Shown one piece after another: positions 55,611 to 64,000 of a DNA stretch of 64,000 nt. A model generated the notes under the pieces. It searched no databases and was not told the DNA's origin. It worked only from the letters and a program-made list of their open reading frames with translations. The stretch's first letter is position 1; each line of letters opens with the position of its first letter. A program made the translations under genes and the position numbers. The stretch is from Coprinellus micaceus (lineage: Eukaryota > Basidiomycota > Agaricomycetes > Agaricales > Psathyrellaceae). The stretch spans positions 2,356,001 through 2,420,000 of the forward strand of contig OX596334.1 of the NCBI GenBank assembly GCA_951394405.1, read 5' to 3'.

Positions 55611-57699
55611 ATGTCGAACACTGTGACATCGCCACCTCTTGTCGTGGAGAAGCCTGGCCACGGCGCAGGGGTATACGATGGCACCGATCGGTTTCCCAAC
55701 GCCATCGACGACCCTGGACTCAACGACGGCTGGGGCATGTAAGTTGTGCATAATGTTCGCCTTCGTCGTGCTTCCAGCCCTGACATGGCAGGTCAAACGT
55801 TCAGGATCAAGATGATCACCCTGCGTGAGCGGACTATGCTGAGGTTTATGAACGTCGTGACTGATAAGCCTCAGTGGGAGAAGAAGGTGGGCAGCATTCT
55901 TCTTTCTCTAAGAACAGTATCTAAAACTTTCCGTCCTTCAGGTGTTGGACGAAGAGATAATCGAAAGGTGGAGGGTTGAAGCAGTCAAACACAACGACAA
56001 CGACACCAAGCTTGAAGAGCGTGTCCCCTTCGACGCGGAGATGACCAACCAGATGTTTGCTTACTCTATCCACGAATTGCGATACCGCGCTGGGCGACAT
56101 GCGACCTCACCTCGCGGGGCCATCTACGTTCTGCCGGGAGATGTCTACAAGTCAGACTCGGCCATCTCTGAAGAGCTCAAGATCGCGCTGCAAGACGCCG
56201 TTCGATTACTGGAGGACGTTCCAGAGGATCAAAAGGACTGGCACCCGGGTTCCGATGGCAAGGTTTTAGACCTCGTCCACCCCAGTCTATTCCCTTTGAT
56301 CCACGGGGCGAGCAGGGTTCTGCCCATCGGATCCAAAGCCCTTCGGTTAGATGATTGCATTGACCGAATTGGAGAAGGCGAAGTGCTGGCGAAGTGCGAT
56401 GACCATACTCGGAGCTCCTACAGCGAGAAGTTTCAATGGCTTCCCTGCGATGTAGACATCTCTGGGGAGAAACCGAGGTCAGCCTCTGAACCCGCTATCC
56501 CTATCTGCTCCGCCCGCTTACTTAGCCTGCCCTTGCCTTAAAGGATTACGACCTACATTAACAATCTCCACCCCAAATCCCACCCCAAACTGTACACCAT
56601 TATCGAGGAAGTCATTGCGGCGGCAATTCCTCTTTGGGAACTGTCTCTCTCTCTAGCTCACGATGGGTCACTCTACAACGCTCCTCGACGAATCCAATAC
56701 ACCGAATGCGTATATCATGATGAAGATGGAGATAAGGATGATGCAGACGAAGACGACCCATATCCGGAATGGGAGGAGGACGAAGATGACGATGCTCATC
56801 AAGCACGAGTATACGCATGGGACAAGAGGCGGTACGAGAGGCGGCGGGTCGTCCTTCCTGAACCTCCGAGCGAGTTCGACCCCAGGCCACTCAAAGTCGA
56901 CATATTTTCCCTGAAGGAAATGGTTGGGGTGTCTCCCCTGCAGGTCATTGTCAAGTTGGCAAATATTGAGCTTAGCCCGGAAAAGCCACAGTACCGAGGT
57001 GGAACTTGGCATGTCGAAGGAATGTCGGCAAGTTATCTGTCCACATCTGTTTCGCTTGTGTGTTCCCTGACATCTACTGTCCAGAACGAAGCTATCTGTG
57101 CAACTGCCATCTACTACTACTCTTCTGAGAATATCACTGAATCTAGTCTGTGTTTCCGCCAACAATCCTTCAATTTTGAAAGGGAAGTCGACTATGAACA
57201 GGAACATCACGACTGGGTACACCAGGTCTACGGTCTGATGCAAAACCGCGACACCATTCAAGATCTCGGGGGAGTTGTCACTCGAGAAGGAAGGTTGTTG
57301 ACGTTCCCAAACATTTTGCAACACCGAGTCCAACCCTTCGAACTCGAGGATCCCGCGAAACCTGGTCAAAGAAAAATTCTCGCCCTGTTCCTCGTCGACC
57401 CAACATTCAGTATCATCAGCACTGCCGATGTTCCCCCTCAACAGCATGATTGGTGGGCTGAGAAAACGTTTGGGCCATCTCATAGAGCGCCGGCTTCGAT
57501 GACCAAAATGAAGGAACTGATCGACATACTTCCACAGGAGCTAAGGGACGAGGTCTTGAAGAACTTGGAGGACGACTTTCCGATTACTATGGAGAAGGCA
57601 AAGCAATATAGGGAAGAACTGATGGAGGAAAGGAAGAGCTTTGATATCGCCCATCAAGAGAGCTTTGCGAGCGTGGAGATCTCTTTGTGCGAGCATTGA
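55611..57699 (+). CDS. DUF4246 family protein
   Basis: Five exons (55611-55738, 55778-55886, 55942-56477, 56544-57027, 57085-57699) total 1872 nt, 623 residues, normal for DUF4246 (PF14033). Conserved stretches are LRERTMLRFMNVVTDKPQWE, ITTYINNLHPKSHPKLYTII, VIVKLANIELSPEKPQYRGG, then TWHVEGMSNEAICATAIYYY and SENITESSLCFRQ, and near the end DVPPQQHDWW. The HxEG element and later His are reminiscent of metal-dependent oxygenase folds, but no activity is established. An acidic stretch (about residues 355-385, Asp/Glu runs) lies mid-protein. Intron 1 is just 39 nt. Intron 4 (57028-57084) has a GC donor (GCAAGT) and is 57 nt with no in-frame stop, so its retention would insert 19 residues between GMS and NEA. 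Confidence 0.88.
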
Positions 57700-58782
57700 A
57701 CGACATCTAGCAATGTATTGGTGAATACCTTCCAAGAGAAGCAGGGGAACTATTGACTCTTGGGCGCTTGTTGAATGACCGACCGATGTGGCTCGGATCT
57801 AATTCGATGGGTAAGCTAGCTAGGGAGAGCAAGGCATTTCTCAAAGAAGCCTTCTGGTAAAAGAAACCGTACTTGGTCATGATACCTGAGTAGTCACTGT
57901 CCCCTCGATGCGCCGGGTTGTCAAAGGGGCGTAATTGCGCCCCAGTCTCAGTAGGACAGTGTGACACTACCGGGTGAACTCGGGTACATTTGCTTTACAG
58001 CAATTATAGTCATACGTCATCCCAGCGAGCGAGTGAGTAGGGATCTTGCGCGGGTACTTCCGGAAGACATACCCTGCATTTGCCCCAGCCGTTGTTCTCG
58101 GGGTTAATATTTAAGCGCCCGCTGAGCGCCGAGTGATAGCCGCCGAAATGCTAGAGTATTCAACACAGCGTGTCTCGGTACCTCAAAGTGGAATGCTAGG
58201 TAAGGCCACATAAACATAGACGCCCTGGGCGATAAACGCTATAAGGATCGACGAGGCCCGGGTCGTCAACCGGCGTACATACCGCATACCAGCCGCCGGT
58301 TCGGGCGCAACTCGACATCAAGCGTATCTACCCGGGAATGAGATCATTGTTGCCCGCGTCACCCGGCAACAAACCTCGAGCCCGACTCGGAAACCACTTG
58401 ACCAAGTACAAATGTACATTACAATACGCCGAAAAACGATTATATCCCCAGGGCGTTCAACTCCAGCTTCGAACCACGACGAGTCCTCCGACACATCGAC
58501 CAGGGCACTCTGTACAGGCTCTCCGAGCAAGGCGTCTTCCGAGTCAAATAAAATTCGCTCCGACTTGAACGGGACGGCCCAAGAACGCGATCCTACTTTC
58601 TCCATGACGCACAGGAATGGTATGTCCTGCTGCGGTCGTGCATGTGTCTGAGATGATGAATGGTTCGGGGTGTGTTCCCGGCAGTGTATAAGAGATGCCA
58701 ATGGCGACAGGCGGATTTCCACCTCATCTAGCAAGGCCCACACAAACCCAACTTTGTCTAACCCACAAACGTCCGTTGAGCG
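57700..58782. other. Intergenic, no convincing gene
   Basis: About 1.1 kb, the longest gap in the window. Overlapping open frames on both strands at 58318-58743 have no recognisable motif. It should contain the GST promoter. Confidence 0.4.
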
Positions 58783-59852
58783 ATGGCAAACGCAGGGGCT
58801 TCAGGGGGGGTCGTCCTCCACCACCTCGAGGACTCGCGTTCGCAGAGAATCCTTTGGCTCCTGGTACGTCATCTCATCACTTTATTAGGCGCTCGTATAT
58901 CGATCTTGTTCCACAATTATCGACGCCTCCCGGATCGACCTTGTAGGAAGAGCTAGAGCTCCCATATACAAGAGACACCCAGAAACTCGGCAGGCACCTC
59001 CTGAACTGCTTGAAGTGCACCCGTTGGGGAAGTCTCCTGTGATCACAGACGGGTCGTTGACTCTGGCGGAGACTGGAGCGATTATTGGTGAGTCGGAATG
59101 ACAATGTCGTCTCGAACAGGAAGACAGTATTGAACCGATGCACATCCTGATCACATTCAGAGTACCTGATCAGCCGATACGGTAAAGAAAAATGTGGGAT
59201 CGCCGACGAGAAATCCCAAGCCTGGGTGGACAACCTCTTCTGTCAGTATCTCCCCTCCTTACATCTATTAAGCCCTCAGGCTGCTCGGAACCAACCGTTG
59301 AACGCGTCTTGACCCCAGTCGCCCATTATGCAGAAGGCTCAGTTCTCAACCCCCTCACCTTCCGCATAGTCGGGCGGATCGTACCGTCCAAGATGCCCTT
59401 CATCATCCGACCCATCGTCAAATTCGCGTTCGACAAGATCGATGAACTTTCCAACGCCCCAGACTTGGAGAAACATGGCAAGCTTGTGAGTACATCTCTT
59501 CCCTCTCTTGCTACTTGAGGTCTCGGTGACGTGGTGTTGAGCCCTTGATCCCAACCCAGGTGAAAGCCCGCCTTACCGAAGTCGGGTCAAAGGGCGGCTG
59601 GTTCGCCGGAACGGGCGAGGACAAGCCTACCTCTGCGGACTTTGTTATGGCGCTGACGTTACAGATCTTCGTCTTCTATGCGCCTGAGTACACAGGCCCC
59701 AAGACTAGAGAGTATATGAAGAAGGTTCAGGCGCGTCCTGCGTATAAGAAGGTCAGTTGATTTTAGTGTGTCGTTAGATACAGTGCTCACCTCCTTGGAC
59801 CCAGGCGCTCGAGAAAGGCGGAGAGGGGTTCACATTCGAATACAAGGACTAG
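58783..59852 (+). CDS. Glutathione S-transferase, with frame break near N-terminus
   Basis: Six exons read as a fungal GST close to the yeast Gtt1 type. N-terminal thioredoxin-like domain: VVLHHLEDSRSQRILWLL, EELELPY, KRHPETRQAPPELLEVHPLG, KSPVITDGSLTLAETGAI (the glutathione-binding TxAE-like ETGAI), EYLISRYGKE. C-terminal helical domain: HYAEGSVLNPLTFRIVG, PIVKFAFDKIDEL, WFAGTGEDKPTSADFVM (N-capping box region), YMKKVQARPAYKKALEKGG. It conjugates glutathione to electrophiles in the cytosol. Within exon 2 the frame of EELELPY (to 58967) does not continue into KRHPETR (from 58970); about five residues usually found there are missing with two stray bases, as if 13 nt were lost. As written, translation from ATG would stop soon after. 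Possibly a recent pseudogene. Confidence 0.75.
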
Positions 59853-60334
59853 TTGGCCGTTTTTTGAGGGAATTGCACGCCTGTAGAGACTGGCTGGGGA
59901 GCGAGGTTCAGCAATAGTGGTTAGTGAGGCTCAAGATAGGAAGACATGGTTCAATGTCCTGAACCATGTTGTAGATGAAACGTGCACATCGTGAGACTTG
60001 GAGGATGACAATTGCGTCCGGGCTGAACAGTGACACAAATAAGCGCCCTGGGCACGAGGGCCATCTAAGGCGGTCTAGGGATGGCCAGCGTGCATCGGTT
60101 TAATCGATGAAGAGTCCTGCCTCCAAGCAGTCCTGATTGCACCTACAAGCCTCGTTTGCGAGGTTGTGGTGGTGCCGATGGGTGCGATCAGTGTGTGTTC
60201 AGGATATCTATCATGCAGTTGCGATTAGAGTGATTCCGAGTTCCGGCCATTACAGATGTTGAGTAAGGAGATGTAGAGAGAGCGAAGGAGAGTGTAGGTA
60301 TGGTGGTGGGTGGGCTGGAGAGGGTTATGAGCTC
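59853..60334. other. Convergent 3' intergenic region
   Basis: 480 bp between the converging GST and tropomyosin genes. No coding signal. Confidence 0.4.
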
Positions 60335-60983
60335 CTAGAGACCGCCGAGACTGGCCTCAAGGTCAGCCATCTCTGACTGGAGCTTCTTGTACTTGGCCTT
60401 CTCCTCCTGGAACACCATGTCAGCCGATAGCCCGGTGTGGGGAGATAGACGACGCGCACCTCGTATTTCACCTCCCATGCATCTCGCTCCTTCTCCGCAA
60501 CGGCTACTTGGCGTTCAAAGTGCTCGGCCTTGACGTCCACCTGCCTAAGCCTGAGGAATTCAGGGTCAGCGATGACGACACGATACATGAGTAGGGGGAA
60601 CGCACTTCTCCACGGTCTCTTTCACGTTCTTCTCCGCCTGATCAAGCTCGTCCTCCAAGAGCTGAATCTTCCTCTGCAAATTCTCGACGTCCTTCGACGA
60701 CGACTCTCCCTCGAGTCTACCCTGCTTCGCTGTGACGAGCTGACCCTCAATCTTCTCGTTCTCTGCCTCGAGGATGGAAAGTTTGTGGCTCAGAGAAGTG
60801 ATCTCTTGCTCCTTTGACAGGTGTTCCTGCTCGAGGACCTTGACTTTCGCCTCTGCCTCCTCAGCACGAGCCGTGGCCTGGTCGGCTTCCACGCGGAGCT
60901 GCTCGAGTTTCTGGAAGGTACCTGTGAGTACGCACGCTGGCGAGATGAAGTGAGGTCCGACATACAGCCTTGATTCTGTCCAT
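60335..60983 (-). CDS. Tropomyosin
   Basis: Four exons (60983-60966, 60910-60606, 60550-60460, 60406-60335) total 486 nt, exactly 161 residues, the same size as the short fungal tropomyosins (Cdc8, Tpm2). The protein is one uninterrupted coiled coil: MDRIKAKLEQLRVEADQATA, RAEEAEAKVKVLEQEHLSKE, QEITSLSHKLSILEAENEKI, LRQVDVKAEHFERQVAVAEK, and ends EEKAKYKKLQSEMADLEASL then GGL. Tropomyosin dimers polymerise along actin cables and rings and control formin- and myosin-driven transport and cytokinesis. The first exon encodes only six residues, as in other basidiomycete homologues. High confidence from length, heptad pattern and start. Confidence 0.93.
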
Positions 60984-61471
60984 GGTCGTGGTTTGGGATT
61001 GAGTGACGCGTCGGGAGACTGCGGTGTCAGTGATGGAAGTTGGGGAGGCATTGTTTGGCCTCCGAATCAGGCGAGCTTGCGCCCAGCACTGCCAAACAGT
61101 TTGGCACGTCCACACCATCCATGATACGCTCCGCAACGCCATCAATGTCGACGACGGCCATTCGGTCACCGTTCATCTCTGCGACTGCTACATGTGACGA
61201 CTCGATATGTCCACCACGACTGCTGCTCCTCGTGTTCATCGCAATCGACACCCGCCCCGCCAACGAGGTACCAGGGGTCGCCACACCCGAGGCAAGGTGT
61301 TTCCGGCATTATCGATGGGTCCAGAAGGACGGCGAGGGTCCGAGGTGTGCCGTCGTGTGGTGTGGGGTTTAGCGCCCAATCATGGGATTACCGTGGGAAC
61401 GATGGAATCACTTCATCGATTCGGCTGTGAACACGGCAGACGCACCTTGCAGCCGACGATATCCCTCCAAC
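60984..61471. other. Divergent intergenic region
   Basis: 488 bp between tropomyosin (-) and the DUF2408 gene (+), including both promoters and probably a long tropomyosin 5' UTR. Short open frames here are not protein-like. Confidence 0.4.
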
Positions 61472-63768
61472 ATGCCTGAACCCGTACCTCAGGAAGGTAT
61501 GTTTCGTCTCTGCTCCCCCAGCCCTCCCCCATTGACAATATCCAGAGCTGCCCATCCTCGAGGCCCTGGTAAAGTCCGTATCAGGCAGTATTGGACCAGG
61601 GCTCCCTGCTGACTCCTCTCTAGCATCAGAAATAGGCTTACAGCGCTCAAGAAGAACAGGGGCGAGTTCATCAAGGCCTCGGACGTCAATTCACTCTACA
61701 AAGATGTCGTAAAACAAGGTCGGTACAGGACTATTGATGACGGCTCGTTTCTGCTCACAGATGGAACATAAACACTACCTTAGTCCAGAGACTAAACGCG
61801 GTCAGAGATGACAATACGACATACAACAACAGACTGGACACCACACTGGCCGATGTATTTGCGCTCCTCTCGCTGTTCTTCTTGACTATCGGGAAGACTA
61901 AGGACACACCAGCGACATACAGCCAAATAGCGTCGATGCGGGTTAGTCGAGTTCCTTCCGACAGAGTGGCACCTGCGCCCTGATAAAGGTCCGGAGGGGG
62001 GATTCGGGATTGTTCATACAGGAACCTCCGGATTGCGTTGTCAGCCGGTAACTTATTTGGGAACGATTCGCTGACTCGCCAATCCCTTCCCTTCACACAG
62101 CAAATCCTCAATCATATGAACGAATCCACCGTCTACAACGAAAGTGATCTCAAGCCGTTCCAACGGCGGTTGGCGGAGCTGCGGGATATCGTTTCACGCG
62201 ATTCCGAAGCTGGCAAGCACCCCAAGGCACTCACCAAATTGTTGGAAAGGCAGCTCAATGAATGTGGTGCGTCTTGCCTCCTGCCTGATGGCACCAGGTC
62301 AGTATTCTCCCGATATTAACCTTGCGTTCAAATTTAGACGGGATCGTGAAGGACATGCTCGAATCTCTATCTGTCCTTTCTCCAGAGTTGGCCCCCGTGC
62401 ACCAGAAGCTGATTTCGGTTCGGCGACAATTGGTCGCTCTCGCTGCGAAAGAGGGATCTCACAAGGCCGAGCTAAAACCGCTGCAGGAGGAGCTCCGCAA
62501 AATCGATTCGTTGAGTACTTCTCCCGTTTCATCAAGTCTGTTTACTGTTACTTTTTCTTGGAGTATAAGTTCTCCGCTTCCTGGACGCTCTGTGCTGATA
62601 ACTTCTCCCCTCCCTTTTCCCTGGGCGCCTATCCACCATGGCACGGCATATCCTCTCGAAATTGTTGTCATCTGCTCTTCCCTTCCGTCGCTCACTTAAA
62701 CCCTGTATGGCTGCCGACGATAACAGACAGCGGGTGGATGGGAAGTTCCTTGGTCCGGGCGGCGTAGTACCCGCATCACAGGCCATCTGCTCCAGTCTAC
62801 TCGAAGAATGCTTCGACATTGCCCAAGAGATCAAGGCCAACGAAGACTCGAAGAACGTCGCCTCGTCCCTCAAACCTATCTACGACCGGCTGACTGATAT
62901 CCGGTCAGAGCTTGAGCAGCTCGTTCTTACTCATCGATGGACGTTGCGCGAGACAGATCTATGGAACTACTCTCTAAGTCTCCAGGAGATCGACAAGATG
63001 CGTGTTGATGGCAAGTTTGTCGACTCGGAAGGAAACCGCCCGGACGGACAATATGTAGGCCCCTCCTTCTTTCTAAGCGCCGCTGCCTGATCGAGGATTC
63101 ACGTAACCCCTCAGGTCCTCCTGTACTTACTGCGGAGGTGCTACGGTCTGATCTACCGATTGCTGTCGTGCAGTGAGCCCGTTTCAGAGGAGCTGATGCC
63201 TGTGGTGAGTATCTTCCTGCCAGCCAGCCCTGGTACCGATGCTCAAGTGACCGCACTCCAGGCGAACAAATTGAACACCGTCAAAAAGTGCTTGAATGAG
63301 GTCCTCAAGTACGGTGGCCCATTCAACGCGCGCGACCTTTATCCCGTACGTATTCGGCCGACCGTTGGTCTGCCTCACTCCAAAAAAGCATTATCGCTGA
63401 TACCCTTATCCTGACCCCTCCTTTACACAGTATCAGCTCGCATTGTTCCAGATCGACTCCATGAGGAAGGACGGACGGTTCATCGGCGCAGATGGGTCGA
63501 TCCCGGAAGGGCAAGGGATCATTATGGCAAACCTCAACGAATGCCATGAGCTTGTAGAGATGGTACGTCACCCACCCTGCTTCTCGCCTTCCACATACGC
63601 CGCTTTTATCCCTTATCATCCCATATATGGCGACTTTGACCTGAACGCCCGTTACTCACTTGCCATTTGCAGTTGAAGGAATCTATGGACGATCTAGAAT
63701 CGGAATACGACGAGGATGGGGACGATGATTCCTACGCGTATACTGACGACGGGTCGGATGGGCCGTGA
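61472..63768 (+). CDS. DUF2408 (UPF0662) cytosolic protein
   Basis: About ten exons. MPEPVPQEELPILEALVNIR is assembled over two short introns, then NRLTALKKNRGEFIKASDVN, LVQRLNAVRDDNTTYNNRLD, TTLADVFALLSLFFLTIGKT, and MNESTVYNESDLKPFQRRLA. The repeat-like tail has RVDGKFLGPGG, THRWTLRETDLWNYSLSLQE, IDKMRVDGKFVDSEGNRPDG, LNTVKKCLNEVLKYGGPFNA, and IDSMRKDGRFIGADGSIPEG. The C-terminus is acidic (DEDGDDDSYAYTDDGSDGP). This is the conserved fungal family that includes yeast YPL260W (Cub1), cytosolic/nuclear, with genetic links to proteasome function; no enzymatic activity is known. The motif (M/R)R.DG(K/R)F(I/V/L)G recurs three times with similar spacing, suggesting internal duplication. Confidence 0.85.
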
Positions 63769-64000
63769 AAGCAAGCTTACTCGCGGGTTTACGCGTAGAC
63801 CGTAGAGGTATTGCTGGCCTTACCGATCTCCATGGGCGCCAGCGTGTGCGATGCTTTGATCACAAGAGCTGACTGATAAGATTCCTTCTTTCCCTTGTTA
63901 TGGCTTAACCTTTCCCTCCTTACACTCCCTCTCGGGTGACGTTCTGCGAGGCACATGTATCCCCTCCACTTCATATTTTCATCATCCGCCTGGCTATGCC
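63769..64000. other. 3' region at window end
   Basis: 232 bp downstream of the DUF2408 stop. No gene seen before the window ends. Confidence 0.3.

Noticed and set aside
58318..58743. Overlapping open frames on both strands upstream of the GST gene.
   Set aside because: No conserved motif, no splice signals linking to a known exon; probably chance.
1..64000. tRNA, rRNA, transposon or CRISPR content.
   Set aside because: I looked by eye for B-box-like GGTTCGANTCC sequences, long terminal or inverted repeats, transposase or reverse-transcriptase motifs and regular spacers, and found none that held up. A tRNAscan, Infernal and repeat search would be decisive.

Overview
The window is nuclear DNA of a filamentous basidiomycete, most likely a wood- or litter-decaying mushroom (Agaricomycetes). 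The grounds are very intron-dense genes with 50-65 nt GT-AG introns, genes packed on both strands, fungal families such as RTC4, Sds3, APP1, DUF2408 and MYND-DUF4470, and a CYP63-type P450 of the kind known from white-rot fungi. Saprotrophic features are a secreted pectin lyase, a secreted M28 aminopeptidase, two dienelactone-hydrolase-like proteins and two P450s. No plasmid, phage, CRISPR, rRNA or recognisable tRNA was seen. Gene models were built by joining exons by eye at splice sites. Several were checked by confirming that summed exon lengths are a multiple of three.

Layout. 0-7 kb: ZZ zinc-finger protein (+), two uncharacterised genes (-), O-fucosyltransferase-like type II membrane protein (+). 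7-11.4 kb: PARG-like macrodomain protein (-), M28 aminopeptidase (-), small membrane protein (-). 12.3-14 kb: decayed APH-family phosphotransferase (+). 14-17.5 kb: CYP63-like P450 (-) and the wreck of a second copy. 17.8-25.7 kb: GFA-domain protein (+), Zim17/Tim15 DNL zinc finger (-), F-box protein (+), 18-exon pectin lyase (+), Sds3-like HDAC-complex subunit (+). 25.7-36.2 kb: dienelactone hydrolase A (-), MYND-DUF4470 protein (+), ADE16/17 purine enzyme (+), HDDC2-type nucleotidase (-), dienelactone hydrolase B (+). 36.2-41.3 kb: APP1 phosphatidate phosphatase (-), tRNA 2'-phosphotransferase (+, apparently damaged), small Q/P-rich protein (+). 41.8-52 kb: giant HEAT-repeat protein LAA1/HEATR5 (-), divergent from RTC4-like protein (+). 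52.7-59.9 kb: second P450, DUF4246 protein and GST (all +). 60.3-63.8 kb: tropomyosin (-) and DUF2408 protein (+).

Most genes are housekeeping and unrelated to each other. The P450/DUF4246/GST run could be a small metabolic neighbourhood, but that is inference.

The most interesting signals concern gene structure. They are micro-exons of 6, 7, 10, 15 and 17 nt needed to restore conserved motifs, three GC-AG introns, a retained intron that would create a peroxisomal SKL terminus, a ZZ-domain exon duplication with two 58-nt introns at the same codon, and a cluster of genes with fresh-looking inactivating lesions. I found no convincing undescribed biological system.
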